A stretch of 64,000 nucleotides of DNA from Bremia lactucae (GCF_004359215.1 NC_090619.1:5239736-5303735), one strand, 5' to 3'; shown: positions 43,883 to 54,600, counted from the first letter of the stretch. Made by a program: numbers and translations. Notes: a model not told the origin generated them from the letters alone.

Positions 43883-44096
43883 TGCCAAACACGAGAGGAA
43901 AAGATGCTGCTACAAAGTGTGGTGGCAAAGACCGAAGTGAGTATACTGTTCTGTTTAAACTGCTTTCTCTTCACCTAGTCCCAACTGTTTTTTTACCTGT
44001 TTTGTGCCGTTTTCCTGTCACTGACGTATGTCCGCGCCGAGGTCAACTTCATCGATGGTGTCGGTAAGTCGGTCGACTACACGTTGCTTTTTAACA
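43883..44096 (-). repeat. copia-3 LTR, right (5' LTR, 214 bp)
   Basis: TGCCAAACACGAGAGGAAAA ... CTTTTTAACA. It has a roughly 55-bp segment (about 44015-44070) absent from the left LTR. The ends are otherwise the same. Confidence 0.9.
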
Positions 44097-44101
44097 CGTA
44101 A
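44097..44101. repeat. copia-3 target-site duplication, right (CGTAA)
   Basis: Exact match to 39433-39437. Confidence 0.85.
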
Positions 44102-44515
44102 GGACTTGACCTACAAGTAATGGTCCTTGTAGGGTCAGTTGGCAAATAGGACATCAGCGATAGGAGATTAAAAAAGAAAATACACCGTTAAGTTCGAAAA
44201 GTCGCTCTTATCGCTCTCCTAACATTGATTTCATGTATTTTTGCGACAGGGTACACAGCACCAAGGCACGCTGCAAAATTTGTGTCAGTATTAACATTCA
44301 ACATCTTGAATTTATATATATGCAAAATTTGGGTCAGTATAAACATTCAACATCTTGAAGTTATATCTTCACTTTTTAGGAGCCTCCTCTAAAACTTAAT
44401 GAAAACTATAGATTTCCCCTTGACAAAAAGTAAAATATCAGCTTCTTGATTACAGTATTTTGCACCCAATCATCTTCCATCTTCTCGATCCTTAACTTGA
44501 TGTTTTTAGGCCGCC
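44102..44515. other. Residual copia-1 sequence and MIOS promoter region
   Basis: The left part probably continues the interrupted copia-1 LTR. At 44272-44372 two tandem copies of about 50 bp occur (GCAAAATTTGTGTCAGTAT and GCAAAATTTGGGTCAGTAT, each followed by ACATTCAACATCTTGAA). The last 150 bp lead to the MIOS start and contain no other gene. Confidence 0.55.
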
Positions 44516-47500
44516 ATGAGTAAGCGTACCGTGGTGAAATGGTCTCCGCACGACGCGTCGCTTTTTGCTGTGGGTGCGGATAATCTGCGCTTGTTCGAGG
44601 TGACAACATCTTCTTCTCTTAATCATGACTATGTCGACGCCGTGTCCGAGGCAGCAGCTCTCACGACGCAACGCAAGCGCGCTTTTCGCGTCGTGCGGAT
44701 CAACGCGAAAGTCTCACAACTCAAATGTTTACAATGGTATCCGTTCGAAACCAAGCCGCTACTAATCGCCACAGGCACACAATCTGGAAAAGTATTTTTA
44801 TGTGACTTTGAAGACCCTCGAGCGCGCGTAATGCGTGAATTTTTGCCAAAATACAGTCGTCCATGCCACACCGTGGCCTGGAATCCATCAGTATCGAATC
44901 AATTGGCTGCAGGATTTGAAAAAGTTCGAAGTGATTTTTGTACATTCGTATGGGACTTGAATACGAGTAATGCCGTCGGAACAGCAGCAGGGGGGCAGAG
45001 TGTCACGGGAAGCAGCAGTGCTAGCAATATCGAGGGCCACGTGGACCAAGACGGAGGTATGGAGAGAGCTCTAAATAGCAGAAAAGGAGGAAACACTGGT
45101 GGAGGCAATGCAAGTGTTGGAGTCGGAGCAGGAGGCAATCAATTCGCCCCAACGGACTCGAAACCTGTGTATGAATTGGCAAATTCGGAAGCTACATTGG
45201 CACTTTCGTGGGTACCAGTTCAGCCAACGTGCTTGGCAACGGGTACTGGATTCAAGTGGTTACGTATATACGACTTAAGAGCTAAAGGGTCGTCGCCCAT
45301 GAGTGTCGTGGCCCATCATAAAGCAGTGCTAGGAGTGGTCTTTGATCACCATCGTCCCCATATGCTTGCAACGTATAGTGATGCACCACAAGAGCCGGTA
45401 AAAGTCTGGGATATTCGTCAATTAGAGTCGTCGTCTGGACCCGTCGTGTCGCTATACCATACAAGTCGAAGCCTTGCGCAAGTGTCGTGGTGTCCCTCAA
45501 AACCAGGGATTTTAGTCACAGCATCGAATGAAGAGAAATGGGTATCGTTGTGGGATATTACCAAGCCAGAAAGTGAATCTTCGATGCTCAAGAAGCCGTC
45601 CCGTCGACGGTATACATCGGAACCCTTGACTTCGTTTTCATGGCAGCATATTGACTTGCAAAGATCACGAACGATCAAAGGAAGCAATCGTAAATGTACG
45701 AAAAAACACGAATTAATGGCCGCCGCGTTTCCAAATCGATTGTTAACGGCATCGATTACTGGCGAGCTGGGAGATCTCTCGGTGCATGATGCCATGCCGC
45801 TTTCCTTGTCATCGCATGGAGCGGTGACGTTTGGATGTGGAAGGTTATTGTTTGGAGGTGCGAGTGGATTAGGAACGTCTGCTATGACTCGACTTACATT
45901 AGAGGAAGAAGCTTTCAAGGGCACTCGTGTGGACGACGACATTTCAAATGAAATGTATAAACGTGCGAAGCAAGGGTACTCGATTGGTTTACCTACGAAT
46001 CTTAAGCTCTTTAGCGAGCATAGTCCACGCAGTCGGCAATTGCGTCACCTCTGGGTGTGGGTGGATCAAGTCGAAATGCTGCGTACGATACAAGCGTCAC
46101 GGATGGAGCAATCACAAGCTTCGAGTGTTGGAAATAGTACGACAAATGCTGGAATGATTGGTCCTTTGCGTGGATGGCCTGTTGATCCAAATGCGCTTGT
46201 TTATGCCGGTGTCAAGAGTCTTTTAAAAGCTTCCGGAGATCCGTTGACAACTTCCAAAGCTAATTTATCCAGCTCTGTTACCGATCAAGAAGACTCGCGT
46301 GAAGAAGAGCTTATTGTGACGGTTGTCTCGGTCATGAAGACGGATCAAATCCTTGGATGTTTGTATTTTGAAGGGCTTGGACGACGATTAGCTCTATTAG
46401 CGTGCAATTGGGATCCCGATTCTGGTCAAGGTGGCGCTCGTACGACAATTGTTGGAGGTGGACCTGGTCTGGAGAGCGCCGCAGGAGGAAGAAACATGCA
46501 TCGCAGTAGTTCGAGTACGTGGAATTCTCAAAAACTATTTGACGAGAATGCACGTTTGGGAAATCGACCCGGGTTTGAAAATGGACATCACGAGCTCTCG
46601 AGTATTCTGAATCGCTGTGAAGTCGAAGGAAATTACGCGCGCGCGGCAGCACTTGCGGTGTTTCATGGTGATTTAAATACCGCAGTAACCCTTTTACAAA
46701 AAGGAGCGTCGTGGGTGACACAAATGCAGCATTTAAACATTGGCGTCGTGTCGCCGTATTCGCCTGATTTATTGCAGCTCGTTGCCATGTCGGTTGCAGG
46801 GTATTCAACGTCAATTGCAAGTGCTGGAGGCATTTCGTTATGGTCGACTATGACGCAGCAATTGTTAAAACGAAGTGAAATTGTATCCCAAGCAAATCCT
46901 CGGTACTTTCACGCCATGCTGTCTTTCTTGTGCGTTATAAGCTCGACGTTTTCATCGACCACTACTGTCAATTCGATACGAGCGCAGCCTTTACGGCGTC
47001 CCAATGGTCGAAGACAATGGGGAAGTTCGGAAGCATTGGCAGCATACGGAGCTCGACAGGTAAGTGCTGGTGCCTACTCGGCAATTCTACACGACATTAC
47101 GCTTCCGTTAAGCGATCGTCTTGCATTTGCTTGTCGATATCTTCAAGCAGATGAGTTGCTTGCGTTTGTGGCGCAGCACGAAGAAGAGAGTGAACAATTT
47201 GGACGTCTTGAAGGGATTATTGTCACAGGATTCAACGTTGATGGTATTCGACTCTTGCAAACGTACTTGGATCGAACAGGAGACATTCAAACACTTGCGT
47301 TATTCGCTGCACGATTGCCAGCGACGTATGTATCGGAATCAGCACAACTACACCAGTGGATTCAAATTTATAAAGATTTGCTGAATCAATGGCAACTCTT
47401 TCATGAACGTGCGCGTTTTGATGTCGGACGTGCACAATTGCAAGATAGGTTAAAAGGGTTTTCGAGTTTATTGTCTCGAAACTTTCAAAGCTTATCGAAA

Positions 47501-48469
47501 GATTCGTTGAAAGCATTTACGCAGTCCGTGCCACCGCAATTGTATGTGCGTTGTAACTTTTGCAATGCATCGTTGTCGTTAGCAAGTTTGCTTCGACTCG
47601 GTGGATCTCATTCTTCGTGGCTTAATCGTGCAAAACCAAAATTAACGTGCTGTCCGACGTGTCGAAAGCCCCTTCCACAGTGCGCATTGTGCTTACTACC
47701 CTTTGGGTCCCTCAATCCGTACTTTGAATTGGCCCGTCGAAGTTCTCGACAAACGGCAGATGCTGTAAGTTCGTTACTTAATACCGTGGGTAGTGATCCT
47801 GGAAGTGTTTTGAAAGAACCCCAGAATGGTATCCACGAGAATGAAAACCTCGCTCAATTGTCAAGTATCCCATTTGTCGAGTGGTTTACGTGGTGCCAAT
47901 CGTGTAAACACGGAGGACATGCCCATCACTTGGCCGATTGGTTTCAAGCTCATTGCGTTTGTCCTGTCACGGACTGCAAGTGTCAATGTCAACACTTGGA
48001 CTTGCCACTCGTGGGAGATCAAACGCAAAAGCACTTGATTGAACACCAACGCGCTGCGACATTACGAGCTGTGGCACAAGGCAAAACAAAGCAATTGGAA
48101 GGACAGCAGTCGAAGGAGGCAAAAGTTTCGATACGTGGATTAAAACATTCGTTTTCGGACAAACAACAGCAACAGGTGGCATCCAGGCCCCAGAATGGAC
48201 AGCATCCTTTTTCCGTGGCGTCGTTAGGATCTGGATCAACGTTTCGATCGTACTCGTCGGCTCAACTTCGACCGAGTGGCTCATCGAATGGCTACCCACC
48301 TCCATTTTCGTTATCCGGAAGCAATTCCATGGCGAATTTGTCGAGTGGCATCAATAGTGTGGCAACGGGGGGCACGAATGTTGGTACTGGGACACTGAGT
48401 GATGGTTTTTCGCTTGGCAACAAGCTGGATCAACTGGAAAAAGAGAAGAAGAATTATCAGTACATGTAA
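44516..48469 (+). CDS. MIOS: GATOR2 complex subunit MIOS (WD40 plus C-terminal zinc domains), 1317 aa
   Basis: One uninterrupted frame of 3954 bp starting at the first ATG. The N-terminus has WD40 repeats: KWSPHDASLFAVGADNLRLF, LQWYPFETKPLLIATGTQSG, WNPSVSNQLAAGFEK, HHRPHMLATYSDAPQEPVKV, WCPSKPGILVTASNEEKWVS. A long helical middle follows. The C-terminus (about 1010-1165) has paired CxxC zinc sites, CNFC, CCPTCRKPLPQCALC and WCQSCKHGGHAHHLADWFQ, then CVCPVTDCKCQCQH, the RING-like zinc domain of MIOS. GATOR2 (SEACAT in yeast) signals amino-acid sufficiency to TORC1 at the lysosome or vacuole. A Gly/Ser-rich insert (residues about 160-208) splits the WD region, and the last 150 residues are Gln/Ser-rich. 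It lies only about 400 bp from copia-3. Confidence 0.93.
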   Translation: MSKRTVVKWSPHDASLFAVGADNLRLFEVTTSSSLNHDYVDAVSEAAALTTQRKRAFRVVRINAKVSQLKCLQWYPFETKPLLIATGTQSGKVFLCDFEDPRARVMREFLPKYSRPCHTVAWNPSVSNQLAAGFEKVRSDFCTFVWDLNTSNAVGTAAGGQSVTGSSSASNIEGHVDQDGGMERALNSRKGGNTGGGNASVGVGAGGNQFAPTDSKPVYELANSEATLALSWVPVQPTCLATGTGFKWLRIYDLRAKGSSPMSVVAHHKAVLGVVFDHHRPHMLATYSDAPQEPVKVWDIRQLESSSGPVVSLYHTSRSLAQVSWCPSKPGILVTASNEEKWVSLWDITKPESESSMLKKPSRRRYTSEPLTSFSWQHIDLQRSRTIKGSNRKCTKKHELMAAAFPNRLLTASITGELGDLSVHDAMPLSLSSHGAVTFGCGRLLFGGASGLGTSAMTRLTLEEEAFKGTRVDDDISNEMYKRAKQGYSIGLPTNLKLFSEHSPRSRQLRHLWVWVDQVEMLRTIQASRMEQSQASSVGNSTTNAGMIGPLRGWPVDPNALVYAGVKSLLKASGDPLTTSKANLSSSVTDQEDSREEELIVTVVSVMKTDQILGCLYFEGLGRRLALLACNWDPDSGQGGARTTIVGGGPGLESAAGGRNMHRSSSSTWNSQKLFDENARLGNRPGFENGHHELSSILNRCEVEGNYARAAALAVFHGDLNTAVTLLQKGASWVTQMQHLNIGVVSPYSPDLLQLVAMSVAGYSTSIASAGGISLWSTMTQQLLKRSEIVSQANPRYFHAMLSFLCVISSTFSSTTTVNSIRAQPLRRPNGRRQWGSSEALAAYGARQVSAGAYSAILHDITLPLSDRLAFACRYLQADELLAFVAQHEEESEQFGRLEGIIVTGFNVDGIRLLQTYLDRTGDIQTLALFAARLPATYVSESAQLHQWIQIYKDLLNQWQLFHERARFDVGRAQLQDRLKGFSSLLSRNFQSLSKDSLKAFTQSVPPQLYVRCNFCNASLSLASLLRLGGSHSSWLNRAKPKLTCCPTCRKPLPQCALCLLPFGSLNPYFELARRSSRQTADAVSSLLNTVGSDPGSVLKEPQNGIHENENLAQLSSIPFVEWFTWCQSCKHGGHAHHLADWFQAHCVCPVTDCKCQCQHLDLPLVGDQTQKHLIEHQRAATLRAVAQGKTKQLEGQQSKEAKVSIRGLKHSFSDKQQQQVASRPQNGQHPFSVASLGSGSTFRSYSSAQLRPSGSSNGYPPPFSLSGSNSMANLSSGINSVATGGTNVGTGTLSDGFSLGNKLDQLEKEKKNYQYM

Positions 48470-48589
48470 GTAGTTATTAAAACTTTGAGCAGCTTAAATA
48501 CAGGTACTGCGCCTAATACGGGTAGAACAAAATATTTTTTTAGTGGAAATTAAAAAAAATAACGTGAGTGATTTGAAGTTTTACAAAAT

Positions 48590-48949
48590 CTAGGAACTTG
48601 TCACGCCCAAAAGGGAGACTCGACGACTGTAGTCGTCCAGGATTTCTTGCTCGGTGGTACCTAGACGCTTTATTGCTCGTTCGCGGTGCAACTGTTCATC
48701 GTTAAAGCCAAAGATGAACTCCACTTTCGATGTTGGCTTCAATTGAGATACGCCAGTATATCGGCGCAATTCCTCACTTTCAACGATATCGCCGTCACAA
48801 ATGCCAAGCTTCTTCATGCCCTTTTCCTTTTTCAAAATGTCCAAGTTCACACCAAGACGATTAAGGGCACGTCGACTTATTCTGTTTGACGTTTTCAGGT
48901 GGTGTTTGCTTGATAGGGTTCTATCTGACACCGGTAATTTTGACATCAT
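48590..48949 (-). CDS. Small basic protein of unknown function, 119 aa
   Basis: Intronless frame with an ATG at 48949 (MMSKLPVSDR). It is rich in Arg/Lys/Leu: SNRISRRALNRLGVNLDILK, KLGICDGDIVESEELRRYTG, VEFIFGFNDEQLHRERAIKR, LGTTEQEILDDYSRRVSLLG. The composition, length and lack of low complexity suggest a real protein, largely helical, without a signal peptide. I do not recognise the family. It is convergent with MIOS, about 120 bp apart. Confidence 0.55.
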   Translation of the reverse strand: MMSKLPVSDRTLSSKHHLKTSNRISRRALNRLGVNLDILKKEKGMKKLGICDGDIVESEELRRYTGVSQLKPTSKVEFIFGFNDEQLHRERAIKRLGTTEQEILDDYSRRVSLLGVTSS

Positions 48950-48964
48950 AGAGGGCTTACAGAA

Positions 48965-49207
48965 TTGGCTTATAGGAAAGAACTAGGCGTGTCTTTCCGA
49001 GGTGAGAGACTATTTATAAAATTGCTATGGGAGCTTTGCCAGCTTCGCAGAGGGTCAGCCATTGGGACAGATCATTTGGATAAAAAACCAATAAGCAAAG
49101 ATCATAAAAAGTTATATATTTCATATAAGGATTCGAAGACGGGTCGCGAGCCGTTGTTCAAGCTGCTTGAAGCGGAAGGCATAAAGGATACAACGTTCTT
49201 GGATTAA
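48965..49207 (+). CDS. Possible terminal exon of an unknown protein
   Basis: This frame lacks an ATG. From about 48984 it reads GVSFRGERLFIKLLWELCQL, RRGSAIGTDHLDKKPISKDH, GREPLFKLLEAEGIKDTTFL, stop. The composition looks protein-like. AG acceptor sites (GGGCTTACAG at 48961 and GGCTTATAG at 48975) could start an exon, but I found no upstream exon. The overlapping minus-strand gene lies directly to its left. It may be a fragment or chance. Confidence 0.25.
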   Translation: MAYRKELGVSFRGERLFIKLLWELCQLRRGSAIGTDHLDKKPISKDHKKLYISYKDSKTGREPLFKLLEAEGIKDTTFLD

Positions 49208-49857
49208 AATTGGTGGCAACCGCTTAAGATTTATACAATAAGGAATTCGTTTGTAGTCAAAAGTATTGGCAGGCACGGCATTCAAGCTAAATGGGTAGTG
49301 CATGCTTGTATATAATAGGTTGCTGGGGATAACGACAGCTGCTCTTTGTGTGGTTTTCTTCCGCACTTCTTGCTAAATTTCTATTTTCACAAAATCTGGA
49401 TGCTTTTTGCGGAATTCGTTGACTTGTGAGAAATTAAATACGGCGTACGTTTTGCTCTCTCATTGATGTCGCTAACCAAATGGTTAGGAGAAAGGCATTT
49501 GCATAAAAGTGTTGAATTCATGTTAAGACGCATAAAGCACCTGAACACCTTCTTTCGAACGGGCTGTTGTCATGATTAATTATACTGCCACTCTATCTTT
49601 TCATTATGTACATCGCTACTGGGAGCTCGCCATGATTGATGCTAGATTTTATAATTTCTGTTGTCCTATGGGTAATCGATCCTCAGAGGTCCATTAAAAC
49701 AGCTGCTTCTCAAGAACACGATATCTCAGTTCGTCGGATGAGCTAGAAGTCAAGTTGGCATGAAATATATTGAGTTATGTTGCTATATTTACATTAAGTT
49801 GCCCGACCAGTCATTCTGACGGCATAGATAAAGACTTCACATGTCAATGCCCGAAAT
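49208..49857. other. Intergenic, no gene seen
   Basis: About 650 bp with no recognisable gene, repeat or motif. It contains the 3' end of the bZIP gene at its right edge. Confidence 0.5.
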
Positions 49858-50882
49858 TTATAACGTAGCGTCCGGATCGTCGAGGCGTGTTTCCGGCCCA
49901 TAAATCGAAGACACAAGCTCACTCAGGCGATTCCGTAGACGGTCATTGCGCCTGCGTAGATCACTTACAGCCTACAGACAAGACATGAGTCGACAATACA
50001 AACACTGCCACTTGAATAATAACAACTCACTTGCTGACTTTTTTCGAGCACCACTTTCTTGCGTAGACGCGCTCTTCGCGCGTGTAATCGATTCCGTTCG
50101 CGTCGCACGTGTTCACGTTCTTCTTTAGAATCAGCAAACACGTTATTGCTAGAAATGGTGGATGCGTACGGTCGTTTGTTATTGGCATTAAGCTGTTCAG
50201 GCTCGTCATTTTCATCATGATCGCCATCGTTGTCGCTATCGAGTGAGAAACTCACGACCTCATAGACCTGTCCATCCTCGTCTCGATCCTCTAACGAGTC
50301 GATACCTACTTGCTCGAGTGTTTGCACACATGGGATATTAATGACGTTGCTTAGTCGCAAAAGACACACGGCCGTAACGTGGAAATCAAAAGCTTGTTTG
50401 ATCAATTCGTATTCGTTCTGTAGCGCTCCAATGCGCTCGGTAAGGCTCTCGAGGAGCTCGCGTTTACGAACGCGCGTGCGTTGAGCGTGCAAACGGTTTC
50501 GCTCGCGACTCACACGTAGTTTTTCTTCCTCGCGAAAGATTGTATGCGCCAGATCCATTTGCACAGGAGAATTCAAGTGCAGCAGAGGCAGCGGCTCCTT
50601 GGTCCTCGCGCAGTCTTTTTTTACAGGAGACGAGTGAGGAAAGCCACTGCAGGGCTGCACACTCGTAGGCGTGCGCATATTCGCCGTATCTTCATTCTCG
50701 CTGACCGTTTTTCGAATACCATTTGCCAGTGGGACACCAAAGTAGCGCGCCATAACTTCCTCATGCTGCTCGCGCTGTTCCTCGCTTGCGCAAATCATAA
50801 ACGCGGGTGTGGGGGGCCTGCTGCTGACAAAGAGCGTTCCAATAGGAGGAAGCACGATTGGTTTTTCGTGCATTAAACACAT
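49858..50882 (-). CDS. bZIP transcription factor with two basic regions, 321 aa
   Basis: Minus-strand exons are 50882-50031 and 49971-49858, joined in frame (966 bases). The open frame extends further upstream only with non-ATG codons. The first ATG is 50882 (MCLMHEKPIVLPPIGTL). Region one near 124-170 reads SRERNRLHAQRTRVRKRELL followed by ESLTERIGALQNEYELIKQA, a basic region with the N-x7-R spacing and a leucine-type heptad. Region two near 261-304 reads RRERNRLHARRARLRKKVVL, ending at the exon junction, and the second exon supplies the zipper (AVSDLRRRNDRLRNRLSEL). An acidic linker (SLDSDNDGDHDENDEPEQL) lies between. The RNRLHARRARLRKK type is close to oomycete bZIPs that replace the usual Ala with His. 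It is a nuclear DNA-binding regulator; targets are unknown. Confidence 0.85.
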
Positions 50883-52508
50883 GCGTCTCGCGTGTGCTTG
50901 AGAATGGGACGCTGTGCTCACTGGTTGTGGGCTCTAGCGCGACACCGACTAAAGCTTTGAATGGTTTGAGTCAAATGTTGAATAGCACACTGCTGACGCA
51001 CAGATGGTAGCGCCTGTTGTTTTTTTCGAAGCCAGTAGTTTACCTGGGTTGACTGACACGATATTCTCGTGGGCGTTTCTATTATATTCAAATTAGGAAA
51101 ATGTCTTGACTTTTAAGACTTCGGATGGGCACCGAAAAGATTCTGCTGGCTATCCGGCAAGATTAGAATCTTAAGTAATTACTCATTTACACATGTCTAA
51201 TTACTGCATGAACAAGTAAAACGGTTGGGATTTTAGCAGTGAATGGCTGCTTCCTTTATTTAAGGAATTCGCAAATTACGGGCATCATTAGTTGCAGCTT
51301 TTGGGGATGGGCCTCTGACGCTCATACGACGATAAAGATGTTAACGAGTATCGAAAGGCTAAGCGCTGTGAATACTTAGCGAGAAACTCGGTGCATTTTT
51401 AATGGCTCATGCAGCGCGTTAGCTTTAACGAGACTAATATTGGTAGCGATAGCGTCGTGGCAAACCAAGTTGGCAATGCCGTACCTGTCGTAAGCAAACT
51501 TTCGACTATTACCAGCGCAACTTTGTGTTTGAGCCTTTATAATGCTTACTCATGCTGAAGAGAGGTAGGAGGAAATAGATACGTGTAGCGTATTATCACA
51601 GAAAAATAGGAATTTGCAGAGAAATTAGAAGAATATTTAAGAATGCCTTCGGATTCTTGGCCCATTCGTGTCGAAATTAAAGGCATTGGCGGTTAGTGCC
51701 GCCTTGGCATGTCTACGGCACAATATTGTGTTTGTTAAATAATGCAGCGTGTCACGGCAAACTTCTGGTAGTGTAAGAGTTTAGTACAAGCTATAGTAGG
51801 TTGTTTTTATTGATTTTGATTGCGAAAACAAAATACTTTCTTAAAACTTTACTAGGTATATTATCTTAAGCTTCTATTGACTATGAATTTAACTTTTTTA
51901 TTAAATATAATAAAGCTTTTTCTTAATTCAAAATTATTACTATTTAGAATAAAATTTAAATCTCTTTTTGTATCTTTTTTTAAATCTTTTTATACCTCTT
52001 TTTTTTTTCCTATTACAGCGTAAGAATAACGGTTAATATTTCGGTAATTCCATGTGAAGAGGTCTTCATTACAGAATTTACGGCAAGCAACAGCATTATT
52101 AGATATAACGAAACCCTCTAAGAGAAACCTCATTCGTTGGTCTGGTACTGTCAGTGAACTTGGTATTTCGAGGCAGTAATGGTTTTGACGATTACTTTAG
52201 CAGGTGACCTTCAACTATTCATCGAGGCGGTAAAATGGATGTTTGTGAGCTGTTATAAGCAGCAAAAGGCTCCCAGTAAAATCGCTATATAAAATAAAAC
52301 TCGAACGGTAAATTAAATTTCAAGTCTATGCGACAGCACCATAAAATCTGCTCTTTAAACATTACAGAAATCTAAAACCATTATTTGGTATATTTTATAA
52401 ATATGTTTTGCCGGATAATGAAGAGATTAATGAATATACATATTCCTTAATTGATTTAAACTTTACTGAAGGTATGGACGGCGAATCAGTATTTATGTAA
52501 TGCCTTAA
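50883..52508. other. Gene-free AT-rich region
   Basis: About 1.6 kb with no gene. The part from 51800 to 52020 is very AT-rich. I found no transposon domain here. Confidence 0.5.
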
Positions 52509-52859
52509 TGTTACACAGTCCCCGTTTTATACACTTAATGTGGGAAAGGGGATAGTCAATTACTTGAATATAATAATTAGACCCACCACTCGGGTGTGGT
52601 TCACATTTGTGAACCAACCCTTGTGTATGTGATGCACATAGGTGCATTCACATTCCGAGGGATGATGCCTAGCGTCATCCGTTACGCGAAGTATCTAGAA
52701 AGATACGCTCGCAATACATATTAGTGTTATCTGCAGAGGTGACATTTTTGATTGGTGAAAATAGGTATTTATACTTAATGCGATTAAACATAAATCAGTC
52801 TGAAACTACTTCCTACTTAGTAAGTGCGCACGAGGCCGGAATACTGGACCGTGACGACA
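52509..52859 (-). repeat. LTR-type repeat, left arm of an inverted pair (351 bp)
   Basis: Reverse complement matches 54754-55107 along its length with scattered differences. Read on the minus strand it runs TGTCGTCACGG ... GGGGACTGTGTAACA, giving TG...CA ends. Similarity continues for some tens of bases beyond the TG end (GCGACCTCAC). Either it is an LTR of a gypsy-like element or a longer terminal repeat. Confidence 0.75.
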
Positions 52860-53151
52860 CTTTACTAGAGTACTTATGCGTTGGGTGAGGTCGCTAAGGC
52901 GCCCACCACAACTACCTCACTGCACGCAAGAGAAGACCGTCTAACCGCTTCCTCGCTATGCTAGGGTGTGTGTCTAAGTAAAGGGTGGCCGCATTACGGC
53001 GTGCCCACCTACAGATTATGCTTTTAGTTTTTCCACGTAATGTATTGTGGCTTTTTAGCGGACGACAAAATTACGAATGATACAACGTGACGTAGTTGAT
53101 GCCCACTAACCAAAAATATCAAGGCAGAAGGATTTCACGTAGGCTCGGCTC

Positions 53152-53625
53152 TGTAGCGGGCTCCTTTCACTAGTACTGATAAGTACTAGTCAACCTTACA
53201 CTGATTACAGTGTAGGTGAGGCGCCTCGAAACATCACGTACACAAGATACAGAGGAAGGTTTCTATGAAGCTAAGGGTAATTAGCTTAAAGGTCTAAACG
53301 AAGGCTTCACAATAGAGAACAAGTAAAATTGTATTGATACATTTAATTTTCTACGTAACGATCTTCTATCTACTACTAAAATTATTATAATAACAGCAGA
53401 TTAAGTATGGGGCCTCCTTGCGCACTCCTCCTTTCGCACCGCACAATCGTGTCTTATAACGATTGGCAGGATTGATTAAGACTTAAAATCAACCAAGCAA
53501 TAGATGGCATCAATTATCCAAATTTGGTAATATTGGAGCTATTTAAGTCACAATTAATGAAGACAATAGTTTTGTACTTCATTATTATTTCCTCTCATAA
53601 GAAATAATACGTATGTAACGAGACA
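53152..53625 (-). repeat. Gypsy-type LTR, minus orientation (about 474 bp)
   Basis: On the minus strand it begins TGTCTCGTTACAT right after a G-rich tract (53626-53645) and ends AGCCCGCTACA. The layout is the same as 7107-7524: tract, TGT(A/C)TCGTTACAT start and similar ending. It also has a comparable inner hairpin-like motif (ACTAGTACTTATCAGTACTAGT). Confidence 0.6.
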
Positions 53626-53645
53626 CCCCGTTACCCCCCCCCCCT
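53626..53645 (-). other. Polypurine tract of the minus-strand gypsy fragment
   Basis: A long C run on the + strand (G on the minus strand) directly next to the LTR start. Confidence 0.6.
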
Positions 53646-53719
53646 AACCAACGTCACTATAGTGATTGACATAGGGGGACAGGAAATACTATTATGTCTT
53701 TTCCTGTAATTTTGACCAT

Positions 53720-53951
53720 GAAAATGGACAATCAGGCAGCAATAAAGCAGCTAGAATCAAACGCCAGCGCCAACACGGTGACATTCGAGTGAAATTTGTG
53801 CCTTCGCTGAAGGAGGACTTGTCAAGCCGTTATACGTCGAAACAAAAATGAGGATTGCGGATTTACTAACTAAAACACTGCGTGGAATCGCGCGAGTTTC
53901 TTTGGCTTCGCTAAAAGGAAGACAACAAGTCGCGTGGCGGTCGGGGGGGGA
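53720..53951 (+). pseudogene. copia RNase H tail and polypurine tract, + strand relic
   Basis: Reads MDNQAAIKQLESNASANTVT with frameshifts, then LVKPLYVETKMRIADLLTKT in shifted frame. This is the end of a copia polyprotein, homologous to MEMDNQAAIRQLENE in copia-3. A run GGTCGGGGGGGGAG at about 53939-53951 is followed by TGTAAGATTTCAAG, consistent with a polypurine tract and LTR start. Confidence 0.75.
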
Positions 53952-54469
53952 GTGTAAGATTTCAAGTGTTAAAATAGGTTGAGGCGGTACAGTAAGTAGT
54001 CCAAGATTAGGGCGCGATCTGATTTTAACCGCCCGCTCTTGAGATAAATGAGCGGGATACCGGTAACATACGAATGGATAGATGGTGGAGAATGTACTAG
54101 AAGTTAGCACAATTGCTGACGAAATAACTCACTTGATCTTTTACGTTCTACGAGTAATCTCTATCCAACTAAAAATCTTAACATGCGACGTCTCAGATTG
54201 AAGTATCGTGACAGAAAGTGTCGACTTAATTTTCACTGCTACTCTCGACTGTCTGTATGACATAAAATTCAAACATAACCATTCCAGCACACTTTCCTGA
54301 CTAATGGGAGAGTCATCATCAATAAGAAAAAAAAACGATCACGGGTGATCTACTTTGGCGCGAAGGTTAAAGAACTAGAAGTGCAATAGTTAGCAGGCTT
54401 GCAAGCTTCTCTTCGAACTTCACGAAATCAGGCTATATGATCTTGTTCGCACTGTTATAACGCAAAAAA

Positions 54470-54600
54470 CTTCAGTTTAAAGTCGATTTGCTTTGCGCTC
54501 GTGTAGCTTGCTTCGTTCTCTATCTGTTTGATCGCCACTTGATTATTTATAGCGAATGAAAATGGAACCTTGACGCGTAATCGTAATTCAATGGATATTT
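54470..54600 (-). pseudogene. copia RNase H relic, - strand
   Basis: On the minus strand the sequence reads FAINNQVAIKQIENEASYTS and AKQIDFKLKF, the same copia segment as at 53740 but in the other orientation. The two relics face each other within the inverted LTR pair. Confidence 0.7.

Larger units (their letters stand above)
39438..44096 (-). mobile_element. Ty1/copia element copia-3, nearly complete, inserted in copia-1
   Basis: This 4659-bp minus-strand element has two LTRs, an exact CGTAA duplication, a half-tRNA primer-binding site and the full domain order gag, protease, integrase, RT, RNase H, read from right to left. Frameshifts break most domains, but long open blocks remain, for example 307 codons of RT. 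It interrupts the 3' end of copia-1 and must be younger than it. Confidence 0.92.

Noticed and set aside
45418..45942. A 174-codon minus-strand frame inside MIOS
   Set aside because: It is the antisense of conserved WD40 sequence and has no features of its own.
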